DNA of 64,000 nt from Burkholderiales bacterium (GTDB lineage: Bacteria; Pseudomonadota; Gammaproteobacteria; Burkholderiales; Burkholderiaceae_C). Positions 29,334 through 40,473 of the stretch are shown here, piece by piece. The stretch lies in contig CANGHK010000027.1 in the NCBI GenBank assembly GCA_947453625.1, positions 1-64,000 of the forward strand. Reading direction: 5' to 3'. The number at the start of each line of letters is the position of its first letter. The stretch's first letter is position 1. Position numbers and translations under genes: made by a program. The notes beneath the pieces are model-generated. The model was not told the DNA's origin. It ran no database searches and saw only the letters and a program-made list of their open reading frames with translations.

Positions 29334-29971
29334 ACCGATCACGCCAGACGCGCGCCACGCCTCGGCGCTGCCCCGCGCGTCGCCAGGGCTCGGTCATGCT
29401 GGTGGCGCTGATCGCGCTGGTGGTGATGACGCTGGCAGCGATCACCGTCACGCGCTCCAGCCTGGTCACCAACCGGATCGCCGGCAACCTGTCGTTCCAG
29501 CAGGCGGCCACCCAATCGGCCGACCCGGCGATCGAGGCAGCGGTCTCGTGGCTGGAAGCCCACAACACCGGCACGACGCTGAACGCCAACATCAGCATCG
29601 ACGTCGCCAACGGGCGCCCGGTGGGCTACTTCGCGTCCAACGCCGATCGTCCCGGCGCAGCGTCGTGGGAAAGGTTCTGGACCACGACGCTGCTGCCCAG
29701 CCACCGCGTCAACGTGCTGCCGACCGATGCCGCCGGCAACACCGCGTCCTACGTGATCCAGCGCCTATGCAACGGCGTGGGCGATCCGAACGCGGCCGGC
29801 AGCAACTGCGCCGCCCTGCCCGACGCGGCCCAGTCGCAGGGCAACAGCCAGGGGGTGACCTGGACCCAGCAGGTGGCGGGGGCCGGCGGCCAGCGCTACT
29901 ACCTGATCACGGTGCGGATCGCCGGTCCGCGCCAGACCACGGCCTTCGTCCAGGCCGTGGTGGCGATCTGA
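29327..29971 (+). CDS. pilX: Minor pilin assembly protein PilX
   Basis: A 214-residue PilX: basic leader RRQGSVMLVALIALVVMTLAAITVTRSSL, then NLSFQQAATQSADPAIEAAVSWLE, the conserved PilX_N region. The residue at +5 is not Glu but the family commonly deviates there. It is coupled to pilW by overlap and precedes pilY1 by 38 bases. Confidence 0.9.
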   Translation: MLNRSRQTRATPRRCPARRQGSVMLVALIALVVMTLAAITVTRSSLVTNRIAGNLSFQQAATQSADPAIEAAVSWLEAHNTGTTLNANISIDVANGRPVGYFASNADRPGAASWERFWTTTLLPSHRVNVLPTDAAGNTASYVIQRLCNGVGDPNAAGSNCAALPDAAQSQGNSQGVTWTQQVAGAGGQRYYLITVRIAGPRQTTAFVQAVVAI

Positions 29972-30009
29972 ACGCCGGTAGCCGCCATCCCACAATGAGA
30001 GAGGCCACC

Positions 30010-33000
30010 ATGTCCGCCCAACGCCGTCGTCGTCCGTTCACCACCGTCGCCAGCTTCGCCGCGCTGCTGTGGGCCGTGGCCGCGTCCAGCGGCCCGGCGC
30101 GGGCCGCAGCCACCGACATCGCCAGTTCGCCGCTGGTCACCTCGGCGCCCTCGGCCGTGCTGCCCAACCTGATGTTCGTGCTCGACGACTCGGGAAGCAT
30201 GGGTTACGACCACCTGCCCGACTGGGTCGTGACCGAAACCCTGTGCCGCTCGACGGGCGCCACGGCCGCCAGCAGCGGCAGCTTCGTGGCGGCCTCGGGA
30301 GCCGGCTGCGGCGCGCACCCGACCTTCATGAGCAGCGACATCAACGGCGTCTACTACAACCCGGCAATCACCTACCTGCCGCCGGTCACCTCGGCGGGCG
30401 CAAGCTATGCCAGCATGACCTCGGCCAACACGGCGGCCTGGACCACGGTGAAGAACGATTATTACGGCGTTCAAGACGCCGGATCGACCAACCTGGTGTC
30501 GGCCTTCCCCGACATCGAGTGGTGTACCAGCAACTCCTACACCGACTGCCTGCGCAACGGCAACTACGTGCTGCCAGGAACGGTCAACGGCAAGACTTAC
30601 ACCACGCGCCGCACGACGACCGCCAGCGGCAGCGGCCTGATGGCGGTTGGCTCGCCCGAGGCCGCGACCACCCAGGCACGCGCCTGGGGTCCGCATCACT
30701 ACACGATCACGCCGGCCGAGTACTGCGACTCGCCCAGCCTGCGCAACTGCCAGACCGCGCAGACGGCGGCGTTCGCGGTTGCGGCGCCGCTGCGCTGGTG
30801 CAACAGCATTGCCAATGCCACGGCTTTCGCGCCGGCGGTCGGCACCTGCCAGGCCACGACCACCGCCACCTACAACGTGCCGAGGTTTCCGACCCGGATC
30901 CTGGCCGCGCCGATCGCCGGATCGGCCGCCGTCGCCGAGTTGCCGGCAGCGGCCAGCTTCAGCTTGAGCTTCTCGAAATCGACCTGCACCGTCAACGTCA
31001 CCGCCCTCACCGCGAACGGCGTCAACCTGCTGGGCAGCCACACCGCCACCGGCGCCAGCGCCAGCGCGCTGGCCAGCTCGCTGATCGGGTTTGTCAACAG
31101 CGGCGGATCTAGCTATGTCGCCAGCAGCCCCGGGGCGGGCCAGGTCAAGATCACGGCTCCGGCCGGCGCCGGCGCGATCACCTACCCGCTGACTTTCACG
31201 GCCAGCGCCACGCCGAACAACTGCAACCTCAGCACCTCGCCGTCTGCGCCCAAGTTCGGTGGCTACGCTGCGGCGGTGGCCGCGGTGGCGGCCAGCTCGG
31301 TCAACTACCCGGGCGCGTTCACCCGGGTCGACATCGTCCCCGGCACCGCCAGTTACCCGCGCGCCGCCGCCCGCTCGGACTGCGCCGGCGCGGCTTGCAG
31401 CTATGCCGAGGAGATGACCAACTTCGCCAACTGGTGGACCTACTACCACACCCGGATGCAAATGATGAAGACGTCCGCCAGCCTGGCCTTCCAGCCGGTG
31501 TCCAACCAGTACCGGGTCGGCTACCTCAGCATCAACGACAACACCGGCGCCGACTTCCTGAACACGGCGCCGTTCGAGTCCGGCGCCAAAGCGGACTGGT
31601 TCTCCAAGCTCACGCATGCCAATCCCGGCAACAACACGCCGCTGCGCACCGCGCTGTCGACCGTCGGGCGGATGTACGCCGGCAAACTCAACGGCAACAC
31701 GATGAACGGCAGCAAAGTGGTCGATCCGGTGCAGTACTCGTGCCAGCAGAACTTCACCATCCTGTCCACCGACGGCTACTGGAACGAGGCCGCCACGCCC
31801 TACCAGGTCAACGGCAGCACCGCCATCGGCGACCAGGACACGCAGTTGCCTCGGCCGATGTTCGACGGCAACAGCCAGTCCAACACGCTGGCCGACGTCG
31901 CGGCCTATTACTACGCCACCGACCTGCGCAACCTGCTCGCCTTCAACAACTGCATCTCCGGATCGTCGGGCAGCGATGTCTGCGCCGACAACGTGCCTAC
32001 TGGCGGGCAGGACCTGGCGCGCCACCAGCACATGACCACCTTCACCCTCGGCCTGGGCGCCTCGGGCTACATGCTGTTCGACCCGGCCTACCTCGGCGCG
32101 GCCAGCGGCGATTTCTTCGACGTCAAGAACGGTTCGCTGGCCAACCCGGGCAACAACATATGCGGCTGGCAGACCGCCGGCACCACCTGCAACTGGCCGA
32201 TCCCGCTGAACAACTCGCAGACCGCGATCGACGACCTGTGGCATGCCGCGGTCAACGGTCGTGGCAGCTATTTCAGCGCCGGCAACCCGGCCGCCTTGTA
32301 CAGCGGCCTGAACAGCATGCTGACCGCCATCAAGTCGCAGACCGGTGCGGCCGCGGCGGCCACCACCAGCAACCCCAACGTCACGGCCAGCGACAACTTC
32401 GCCTATGTCTCGACCTTCCTGTCGCAGGCCTGGACCGGCGAGTTGCTGGGCCAGCGGGTCGACACGAACACCGGCGAGATCGTCAGCGCGGCCACCGACT
32501 GGTCGGCGCGAACCCTGCTCGACAGCAACGCCTCACGGCTGATCTACACCTTCGACGCCAGCGCCGGCAACCACCTGAAGGTCTTCAGCTGGGACCAACT
32601 GAGCGTCGGCGAGCAGGCCGGGTTCCAGACCAGCACCATCGCCAGCGGCGCCCAGGCCCTGTCGCAGTTCTGCGCTGTCGGCGCCACCTGCCTGTCTGCC
32701 GCGAGCCAGACCGCGGCCTCGGGCAAACCGCTGGTCGACTACCTGCGCGGCGACCGCGGCAACGAGGGCGATCTGTCCAATCCCGCCAAGTACTTCCGGC
32801 GGCGCCTGAACCTGCTGGGCGACATCGTCAACTCCGAATCGGTCTACGTCAAAGGCGTCGACTTCCACGCCGCCGACGCGGGCTACGCCGCCCACCAGAC
32901 GGCGCAGGCCGGACGCCAGGCGATGGTCTATGTGGGCGCCAACGACGGCATGCTGCATGCGTTCAACGCCGGCAGCGGCGTCGAGGCCTGGGCCTACATC

Positions 33001-34260
33001 CCGTCGATGCTGCTGCCCAGCTTGTACAAGCTGGCTGACAAGGACTATGCCAACCGGCATCAGAACTACGTCGACGCGTCGCCGACACCGGGCGACGTCC
33101 AGTTCAGCGACGGCAGCTGGCACACCGTCCTGATAGGCGGCCTGGGCGGCGGCGGACGCGGCTACTACGCGCTCGACGTCACCGACCCGGCCGCACCCAA
33201 GGCCTTGTGGGAGTTCAGCGACACCAACCTCGGGCTGACCTTCGGCCGCGTCGAGATCACCAAGCTGAAGGACCACCGCTGGGTCGCGATCTTCGGATCG
33301 GGCTACAACAACGTCTCACCCGGCGATGGCGTGGGCAGGCTCTACGTGATCGACGCCGAGACCGGCGCAGTGGTCAGAACCCTGGTCACCGGCACCGGCA
33401 GTGCGGCCAGCCCGGCCGGACTGGCCAAGGTGCGGGCCTGGGTCGACAACCTCGACGTCGACAACACGACCACTGCCGTCTACGGCGGCGACAACCTGGG
33501 CAATGTCTGGCGCTTCGATGTCAACGGCGATGTCGGCGCGGCAGGCTACGACGCCCAGTTGCTGGCCACGCTGCGCGGCCCGGCCGGCAACGCGCAGCCG
33601 GTGACAGCACGGCCCGAACTCGGGCTGGTGGCGGGCAAGCCGGTGGTCTATGTGGGCACCGGTCGCTACCTCGGGGTGTCCGACCTGGCCGACGCCAGCG
33701 TGCAGTCGATCTACGCGATCAAGGACAACCTGGGCGCCAGCGGTTTCGGCAATCCACGCACCAGCGCCGGCTTCGTGCAGCAGACCCTGACCAGCAGCAG
33801 TTGCCCGACCGGCGCCGCGTCCACCGCGGTCTGCAGCGCCGGACAGACCGTGCGCAAGGGAACGTCGAATGCCGTCGATCTGGCCACCGACAGCGGCTGG
33901 TTCGTCGACCTGCCGGCCTCGCTCGAGCGCGCCAACACCGATCCGCAACTGGTGCTGGGCACGCTGTTCGTGACGACCAACATCGTCAACCCGAGCGCCT
34001 GCGAGATCGGCGGCTCGAGCTTCATCAACTACTTCGACTACCGCACCGGCGCCCCGGTGTCGAGCGCCTCGGACGTCGTCAGCACCAGCCTGGGCAGCGC
34101 CCTGGCGACCCGTCCGACGGTGATCGGCCTGCCCAATGGCCGCGTGGTGAGCCTGACACGCATGTCCAATGGCTCGACCGTGGTCTCGCCCGCACCGATA
34201 GGCAATGGCGCGAGCAGCACGCGGCGGGTGTCGTGGCGCGAGCTCGTCACCGAGCAATGA
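30010..34260 (+). CDS. pilY1: Type IV pilus tip adhesin/assembly protein PilY1
   Basis: A 1416-residue exported protein. After a signal peptide (to about residue 34) a von Willebrand A-like domain starts with the metal-site motif D59-D-S-G-S-M64. A Ser/Ala/Gly-rich insert (about 320-400) separates this from the rest. The C-terminal half is the PilY1 beta-propeller (MVYVGANDGMLHAFNAGSG, GGLGGGGRGYYALDVTDP), with an Asp-rich loop DVDNTTTAVYGGD near residue 1150 resembling the calcium site. It caps the minor-pilin tip complex and is thought to mediate adhesion and retraction control. GAGAGG precedes the ATG at 30010. Confidence 0.94.
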   Translation: MSAQRRRRPFTTVASFAALLWAVAASSGPARAAATDIASSPLVTSAPSAVLPNLMFVLDDSGSMGYDHLPDWVVTETLCRSTGATAASSGSFVAASGAGCGAHPTFMSSDINGVYYNPAITYLPPVTSAGASYASMTSANTAAWTTVKNDYYGVQDAGSTNLVSAFPDIEWCTSNSYTDCLRNGNYVLPGTVNGKTYTTRRTTTASGSGLMAVGSPEAATTQARAWGPHHYTITPAEYCDSPSLRNCQTAQTAAFAVAAPLRWCNSIANATAFAPAVGTCQATTTATYNVPRFPTRILAAPIAGSAAVAELPAAASFSLSFSKSTCTVNVTALTANGVNLLGSHTATGASASALASSLIGFVNSGGSSYVASSPGAGQVKITAPAGAGAITYPLTFTASATPNNCNLSTSPSAPKFGGYAAAVAAVAASSVNYPGAFTRVDIVPGTASYPRAAARSDCAGAACSYAEEMTNFANWWTYYHTRMQMMKTSASLAFQPVSNQYRVGYLSINDNTGADFLNTAPFESGAKADWFSKLTHANPGNNTPLRTALSTVGRMYAGKLNGNTMNGSKVVDPVQYSCQQNFTILSTDGYWNEAATPYQVNGSTAIGDQDTQLPRPMFDGNSQSNTLADVAAYYYATDLRNLLAFNNCISGSSGSDVCADNVPTGGQDLARHQHMTTFTLGLGASGYMLFDPAYLGAASGDFFDVKNGSLANPGNNICGWQTAGTTCNWPIPLNNSQTAIDDLWHAAVNGRGSYFSAGNPAALYSGLNSMLTAIKSQTGAAAAATTSNPNVTASDNFAYVSTFLSQAWTGELLGQRVDTNTGEIVSAATDWSARTLLDSNASRLIYTFDASAGNHLKVFSWDQLSVGEQAGFQTSTIASGAQALSQFCAVGATCLSAASQTAASGKPLVDYLRGDRGNEGDLSNPAKYFRRRLNLLGDIVNSESVYVKGVDFHAADAGYAAHQTAQAGRQAMVYVGANDGMLHAFNAGSGVEAWAYIPSMLLPSLYKLADKDYANRHQNYVDASPTPGDVQFSDGSWHTVLIGGLGGGGRGYYALDVTDPAAPKALWEFSDTNLGLTFGRVEITKLKDHRWVAIFGSGYNNVSPGDGVGRLYVIDAETGAVVRTLVTGTGSAASPAGLAKVRAWVDNLDVDNTTTAVYGGDNLGNVWRFDVNGDVGAAGYDAQLLATLRGPAGNAQPVTARPELGLVAGKPVVYVGTGRYLGVSDLADASVQSIYAIKDNLGASGFGNPRTSAGFVQQTLTSSSCPTGAASTAVCSAGQTVRKGTSNAVDLATDSGWFVDLPASLERANTDPQLVLGTLFVTTNIVNPSACEIGGSSFINYFDYRTGAPVSSASDVVSTSLGSALATRPTVIGLPNGRVVSLTRMSNGSTVVSPAPIGNGASSTRRVSWRELVTEQ

Positions 34261-34288
34261 GGCCTTGCCGCCGCCCTGAAGACGCGCT

Positions 34289-34951
34289 ATGACCGCGCGC
34301 CGTCGAGGTCTCGTGGCCAGCCTGGTCAGCGCAACGCTGGTCCATGCCCTGGTGCTGGGCGCACTGGGCGGCGCAGGCCGGGTCGGCTCGGCTCCGGCTC
34401 AAGCCCTGGCGCTGCAGATCATCGCCAGGCCTGCGAAGGCAGACGGGCTGCCGGCGCCGCCCGATGCCGACCCACCGTCCTCAGCCCGGCTGACGCCCGG
34501 CCAGGGCGGCGACGAACTCCGGCGCCTGCCGGCCGACTCGGTGGCTGACGGCGACAACGCGCAAGCCCAGCCCGCCCAAACAGCGCCCGCAGCGCCCACA
34601 TCGGACGAGCCGGCCGACAGCTGGCCCGACTTCATCGCGGCGGCGCAGCTGTCGCAGCCGCCCAGCACGGCCGGTCCGGTGCGGATTCCGTTTCCCGATG
34701 TCGACACCTCCTTCGGCGTCTGCCAGCTGGTCGTGGTCTTGTACATCGACGAGGCCGGACAGCTGGTGGAGATAGGTACCGCGGGTCAGGCGCTGGCGGC
34801 CGCCTTCCTGCACGCGGTGAACAAGGGCTTGGGCAGCGCCGTCTTTGCGCCCGGGCGGATCGGCGACACCGCGGTCAAGGCCCGGCTCAGGGTGCGCGTC
34901 ACCTTCGACGGCACGCGGCTGACGACGGCCCATCAAAACGCCGACCTCTAA
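34289..34951 (+). CDS. TonB-like C-terminal domain protein, unknown role
   Basis: A 220-residue protein with an N-terminal hydrophobic segment (LVASLVSATLVHALVLGALGGA), a Pro/Ala-rich linker (about 45-115) and a C-terminal alpha-beta domain (QLVVVLYIDEAGQLVEIGTAGQALAAAFLHAV...VKARLRVRVTF) like the TonB C-terminus. Layout suggests a periplasm-spanning, inner-membrane-anchored protein. No ExbB/ExbD or receptor lies nearby. It starts 28 bases after pilY1 on the same strand, so it may belong to the pilus operon. Function is not known. Confidence 0.7.
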   Translation: MTARRRGLVASLVSATLVHALVLGALGGAGRVGSAPAQALALQIIARPAKADGLPAPPDADPPSSARLTPGQGGDELRRLPADSVADGDNAQAQPAQTAPAAPTSDEPADSWPDFIAAAQLSQPPSTAGPVRIPFPDVDTSFGVCQLVVVLYIDEAGQLVEIGTAGQALAAAFLHAVNKGLGSAVFAPGRIGDTAVKARLRVRVTFDGTRLTTAHQNADL

Positions 34952-34958
34952 GCGGCCC

Positions 34959-35600
34959 TCACCGGGCGCCGTCTTCGTCCAGTGCCAGCCCGTCCAGGTG
35001 GGCGATGTCGCCCCAGCCGACCAGCGTCAGCCCTTGCGCCGTGTACAGCAGCCGGTTGATCGCGGCATTGCCCAGTTGCCAGCTGCGCGGCGCGTCCAGC
35101 GCCACGCGGGTCGCGGCGCGGTACAGGCAATCGAGCACACCGCCGTGGCTGACCAGCGCGATCGCCTGCCCGGCGTGAGCGGCAGCCAGCCGCTCGACCG
35201 CGGCCAGGCAGCGGGCCTGGAACAGGCGCAGGCTCTCGGCGCCAGCGGGCGCGAAGTCGGGCTCGCGGCTGTGCCAGCGCCGCGCCAGCGCGGGCGAATC
35301 GCGGTCGATCTGCTGGCGCGTCAGACCTTCGAGCACGCCGAAGCTGCGCTCGCGCAAGTCGCGTTCGGCGGCCAGAGGCAGACCCAGCGGCCCGGCCAGC
35401 GCGCCGGCAGTGTCCCAGGCGCGGCCCAGGTCGCTGGCAAACACCGCCACCAGGCCTTCATCGCGCAGCGCCTCGGCCAGCGTGGCGGCCTGACGCCGGC
35501 CCACCGCGTTGAGCGGAATGTCGAGTTGACCCTGCAGCCGAGCCTCGGCGTTCCAGGCCGTCTCGCCATGGCGGATGGCAATGATGCGCGTGGCCCACAT
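34959..35600 (-). CDS. Histidine phosphatase family protein (phosphoglycerate mutase-like)
   Basis: A 213-residue phosphatase of the branch-1 histidine phosphatase superfamily. The catalytic RHGETAWN motif is at residues 10-17 and the second histidine is in LVSHGGVLDCLYR. The family also holds cobalamin and sugar phosphatases; the substrate is not determined. It converges with the TonB-like gene. Confidence 0.9.
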   Translation of the reverse strand: MWATRIIAIRHGETAWNAEARLQGQLDIPLNAVGRRQAATLAEALRDEGLVAVFASDLGRAWDTAGALAGPLGLPLAAERDLRERSFGVLEGLTRQQIDRDSPALARRWHSREPDFAPAGAESLRLFQARCLAAVERLAAAHAGQAIALVSHGGVLDCLYRAATRVALDAPRSWQLGNAAINRLLYTAQGLTLVGWGDIAHLDGLALDEDGAR

Positions 35601-35629
35601 GGCTCAGCGCCCGGCGCCGGTGCCGGCGC

Positions 35630-37989
<2,360 letters not shown>

Positions 37990-38079
37990 GGCTTGCGCGA
38001 CACTTCGGGTATCTCGGGGCACGGACACCGGCCGCGCTGGCCTTAAGCTGCGGTCTGCCCCGCCAGCCTCTCCGCGACC

Positions 38080-39423
38080 ATGCCCAACGCCACGCTGTTG
38101 CCGCCCGACCACCCCGACCGCGCGATGCTCGCCGCCGAGGTGCATGCCCGGCCGCCCGAGCCACTGGCCGCGCCCAGCCGCGCCAGCTATGTCGCGGTGC
38201 GCATCGAGGGCGAGGCGCGCGCCGCCGAATTGGCCCATATCGCCGCGCTGTGCACCCGGCATGGGGTGGCGCCACCGCCAGGCAGCGTCACCCAATGGGC
38301 CGCCACGCTGGGGCCATTGCGCTTCAAGTGGGAGCGCCACGGCGAGTTCTCCAGCTACACCTTCTTCATCCGCGGCCTGAGCCCGGCGCCGTTTTCAGAA
38401 CCGGTGGCCGCGCTGCTGCCCGCCGGCTGGCTGGCGGGCGTGCCCGGGTTAACGGTGTTTGCCGCCCATGCCAAGCTGGCGGCGGCGCCGGCCGGACCGG
38501 GCGCGTTGCCGTCCAGCGATGAACTCGCCGCGCATTTCGGCGCCAACGTGGTGGTGGGGGCCGGCATCGGCGACGGCGCCGGCCTGGCCTTCACCGATTT
38601 CGTGATCCACGACGACGGCTTCGCCCGCTTCCTGCTGCTCGACCGCGAGATGACCGAACGCCAGTCCGGCCGCATGCTGCAGCGCATGTTCGAGATCGAG
38701 GCCTACCGCATGATGGCCTTGCTGGCCTTGCCGATGGCGCGCGGGCAGTGGGCCCGGCTGCTGGCGATAGAAAACACCCTGGCCGGGCTGACCGAGCGCA
38801 TCGCGCACAACCTGCAGGACGCCGGCGCGGACGACGCGCTGCTGCAGCAGTTGATGGCGCTGGCCGCCGAGGTGGAAAGCACGCTGGCGGGCAGCCAGGC
38901 CCGCTTTGGCGCCAGCCGGGCCTACCACGCGCTGGTGGCCACCCGCATCACCGAGTTGCGCGAGCAGCGGATCAAGGGCCTGCAGACCATCGAGGAGTTC
39001 ATGGCCAGGCGGCTGAGCCCGGCGATGGCCACCTGCGCCACCGTCTCGCAACGGCTGCACGACCTGTCCGAGCGCGTAGCCCAGGCCAGCAGCCTGCTGT
39101 CGACCCGGGTCGACATCGCCCGCCAGCAGCAGAACCAGGCCTTGCTGGCCGCCACGGCGCACCGCGCCAAGCTGCAGTTGCGGCTGCAGCAGACGGTGGA
39201 GGGTCTGTCGGTGGCGGCCATCGTCTACTACCTGACCGGCCTGGTGGGCTATGGTGCCAAGGCCTTGAAGGCGGCCGGCCTGGCCGTCTCGCCCGACCTG
39301 CTGACCGGCGCGGCGGTGCCGCTGCTGGCGCTGGGCGCCTGGTGGGTGCTGCGCCGGGTGCACCAACGCATCGCGCACGACGAAGAAAGCGGCAGCGGCC
39401 GTGGATCCCGAACCTTTTCCTGA
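38080..39423 (+). CDS. DUF3422 family membrane protein
   Basis: A 447-residue protein of the DUF3422 family: HPDRAMLAAEVHARPPEPL at the start, RFKWERHGEFSSYTFF, and a helical second half with two hydrophobic segments near the end (VEGLSVAAIVYYLTGLVGYG and LLTGAAVPLLALGAWWVL). Probably an inner-membrane protein; function unknown. It immediately precedes bchI (21-base gap, same strand), so it may be co-transcribed with the chelatase genes, though family members also occur in non-phototrophs. Confidence 0.87.
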   Translation: MPNATLLPPDHPDRAMLAAEVHARPPEPLAAPSRASYVAVRIEGEARAAELAHIAALCTRHGVAPPPGSVTQWAATLGPLRFKWERHGEFSSYTFFIRGLSPAPFSEPVAALLPAGWLAGVPGLTVFAAHAKLAAAPAGPGALPSSDELAAHFGANVVVGAGIGDGAGLAFTDFVIHDDGFARFLLLDREMTERQSGRMLQRMFEIEAYRMMALLALPMARGQWARLLAIENTLAGLTERIAHNLQDAGADDALLQQLMALAAEVESTLAGSQARFGASRAYHALVATRITELREQRIKGLQTIEEFMARRLSPAMATCATVSQRLHDLSERVAQASSLLSTRVDIARQQQNQALLAATAHRAKLQLRLQQTVEGLSVAAIVYYLTGLVGYGAKALKAAGLAVSPDLLTGAAVPLLALGAWWVLRRVHQRIAHDEESGSGRGSRTFS

Positions 39424-39444
39424 CCTCTGACAGAACCCTGCCCC

Positions 39445-40473
39445 ATGGCCCTGCCCTTCCCCTTTTCGGCCATCGTCGGCCAGGACGAAATGAAACTGGC
39501 GATCCTGATCGCCGCCGTCGACCCCGGCATCGGTGGCGTGCTGGTGTTCGGCGACCGCGGCACCGGCAAGAGCACCGCGGTGCGCGCACTGGCCGCCCTG
39601 CTGCCGCCGATGAAAGCCACGCTGGGCTGCCGCTACCACTGCGACCCGGCCGCGCCGCCCGGCGCCTGCGAGCAATGCGCCAGCCTGAAGACTGGCAAGA
39701 CGGCGGTCAAGAGCCACAGCGTGCCGGTGCCGGTGGTCGACCTGCCGCTGGGTGCCACCGAGGACCGCGTGGTCGGCGCGCTCGACCTGCAGCGCGCGCT
39801 GGCCGACGGCGTCAAGGCCTTCGAGCCCGGCTTGCTGGCGCGCGCCCACCGCGGCTTCCTCTACATCGACGAGGTCAACCTGCTCGAAGACCACCTGGTC
39901 GACCTGCTGATCGACGTCGCCGCGTCGGGCGAAAACGTGGTCGAGCGCGAGGGCCTGAGCGTGCGCCATCCGGCGCGCTTCGTGCTGGTGGGCAGCGGCA
40001 ACCCCGAGGAGGGCGAGTTGCGGCCGCAGTTGCTCGACCGCTTCGGCCTGAGCGTGGAAGTCAGCACGCCGCAAGACCTGCCCTCGCGCATCGCGGTGGT
40101 CAAGCGGCGTGATGCCTTCGAGCGCGATCCGGTCGGCTTCACCGCGCTGTGGGCCAAGGAGGACGCCAGGATCCGGCGCCGCATCGTCGCCGGCCGCGCC
40201 TTGCTGCCGCAGGTGGCGGTGCCCGATGCGGTGCTCGAGCACAGCGCCCGCCTGTGCCTGGCGCTGGGCACCGACGGCCTGCGCGGTGAGCTCACCGTGA
40301 TGCGGGCGGCGCGCGCATTGGCCGCCTACGAGGGCGATGCCTGCGTCACGCTGGCCCATGTCAAGCGGGTCGGTCCGCCCGCGCTGCGGCATCGGCTGCG
40401 GCGCAATCCGCTCGACGATGCCGGGTCTAGCGTGCGGGTCGAGCGCGCGCTGGCCGACCTGCCCGCGGCATGA
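39445..40473 (+). CDS. bchI: Magnesium chelatase subunit I
   Basis: A 342-residue AAA+ ATPase of Mg-chelatase, which inserts Mg2+ into protoporphyrin IX with BchD and BchH, the first committed step to bacteriochlorophyll. Walker A is G36-D-R-G-T-G-K-S43 and Walker B is FLYIDEVNLLEDH; FPFSAIVGQDEMKLAI at the start and NPEEGELRPQLLDRFGL (arginine region) are diagnostic. It overlaps bchD by four bases (ATGA). bchH is not in the window. Confidence 0.98.
   Translation: MALPFPFSAIVGQDEMKLAILIAAVDPGIGGVLVFGDRGTGKSTAVRALAALLPPMKATLGCRYHCDPAAPPGACEQCASLKTGKTAVKSHSVPVPVVDLPLGATEDRVVGALDLQRALADGVKAFEPGLLARAHRGFLYIDEVNLLEDHLVDLLIDVAASGENVVEREGLSVRHPARFVLVGSGNPEEGELRPQLLDRFGLSVEVSTPQDLPSRIAVVKRRDAFERDPVGFTALWAKEDARIRRRIVAGRALLPQVAVPDAVLEHSARLCLALGTDGLRGELTVMRAARALAAYEGDACVTLAHVKRVGPPALRHRLRRNPLDDAGSSVRVERALADLPAA

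Noticed and set aside
29899-32244. 781-codon open frame opposite pilX/pilY1
   Set aside because: Compositional shadow of pilY1 on the other strand (Val/Gly/Arg-rich, no motif).
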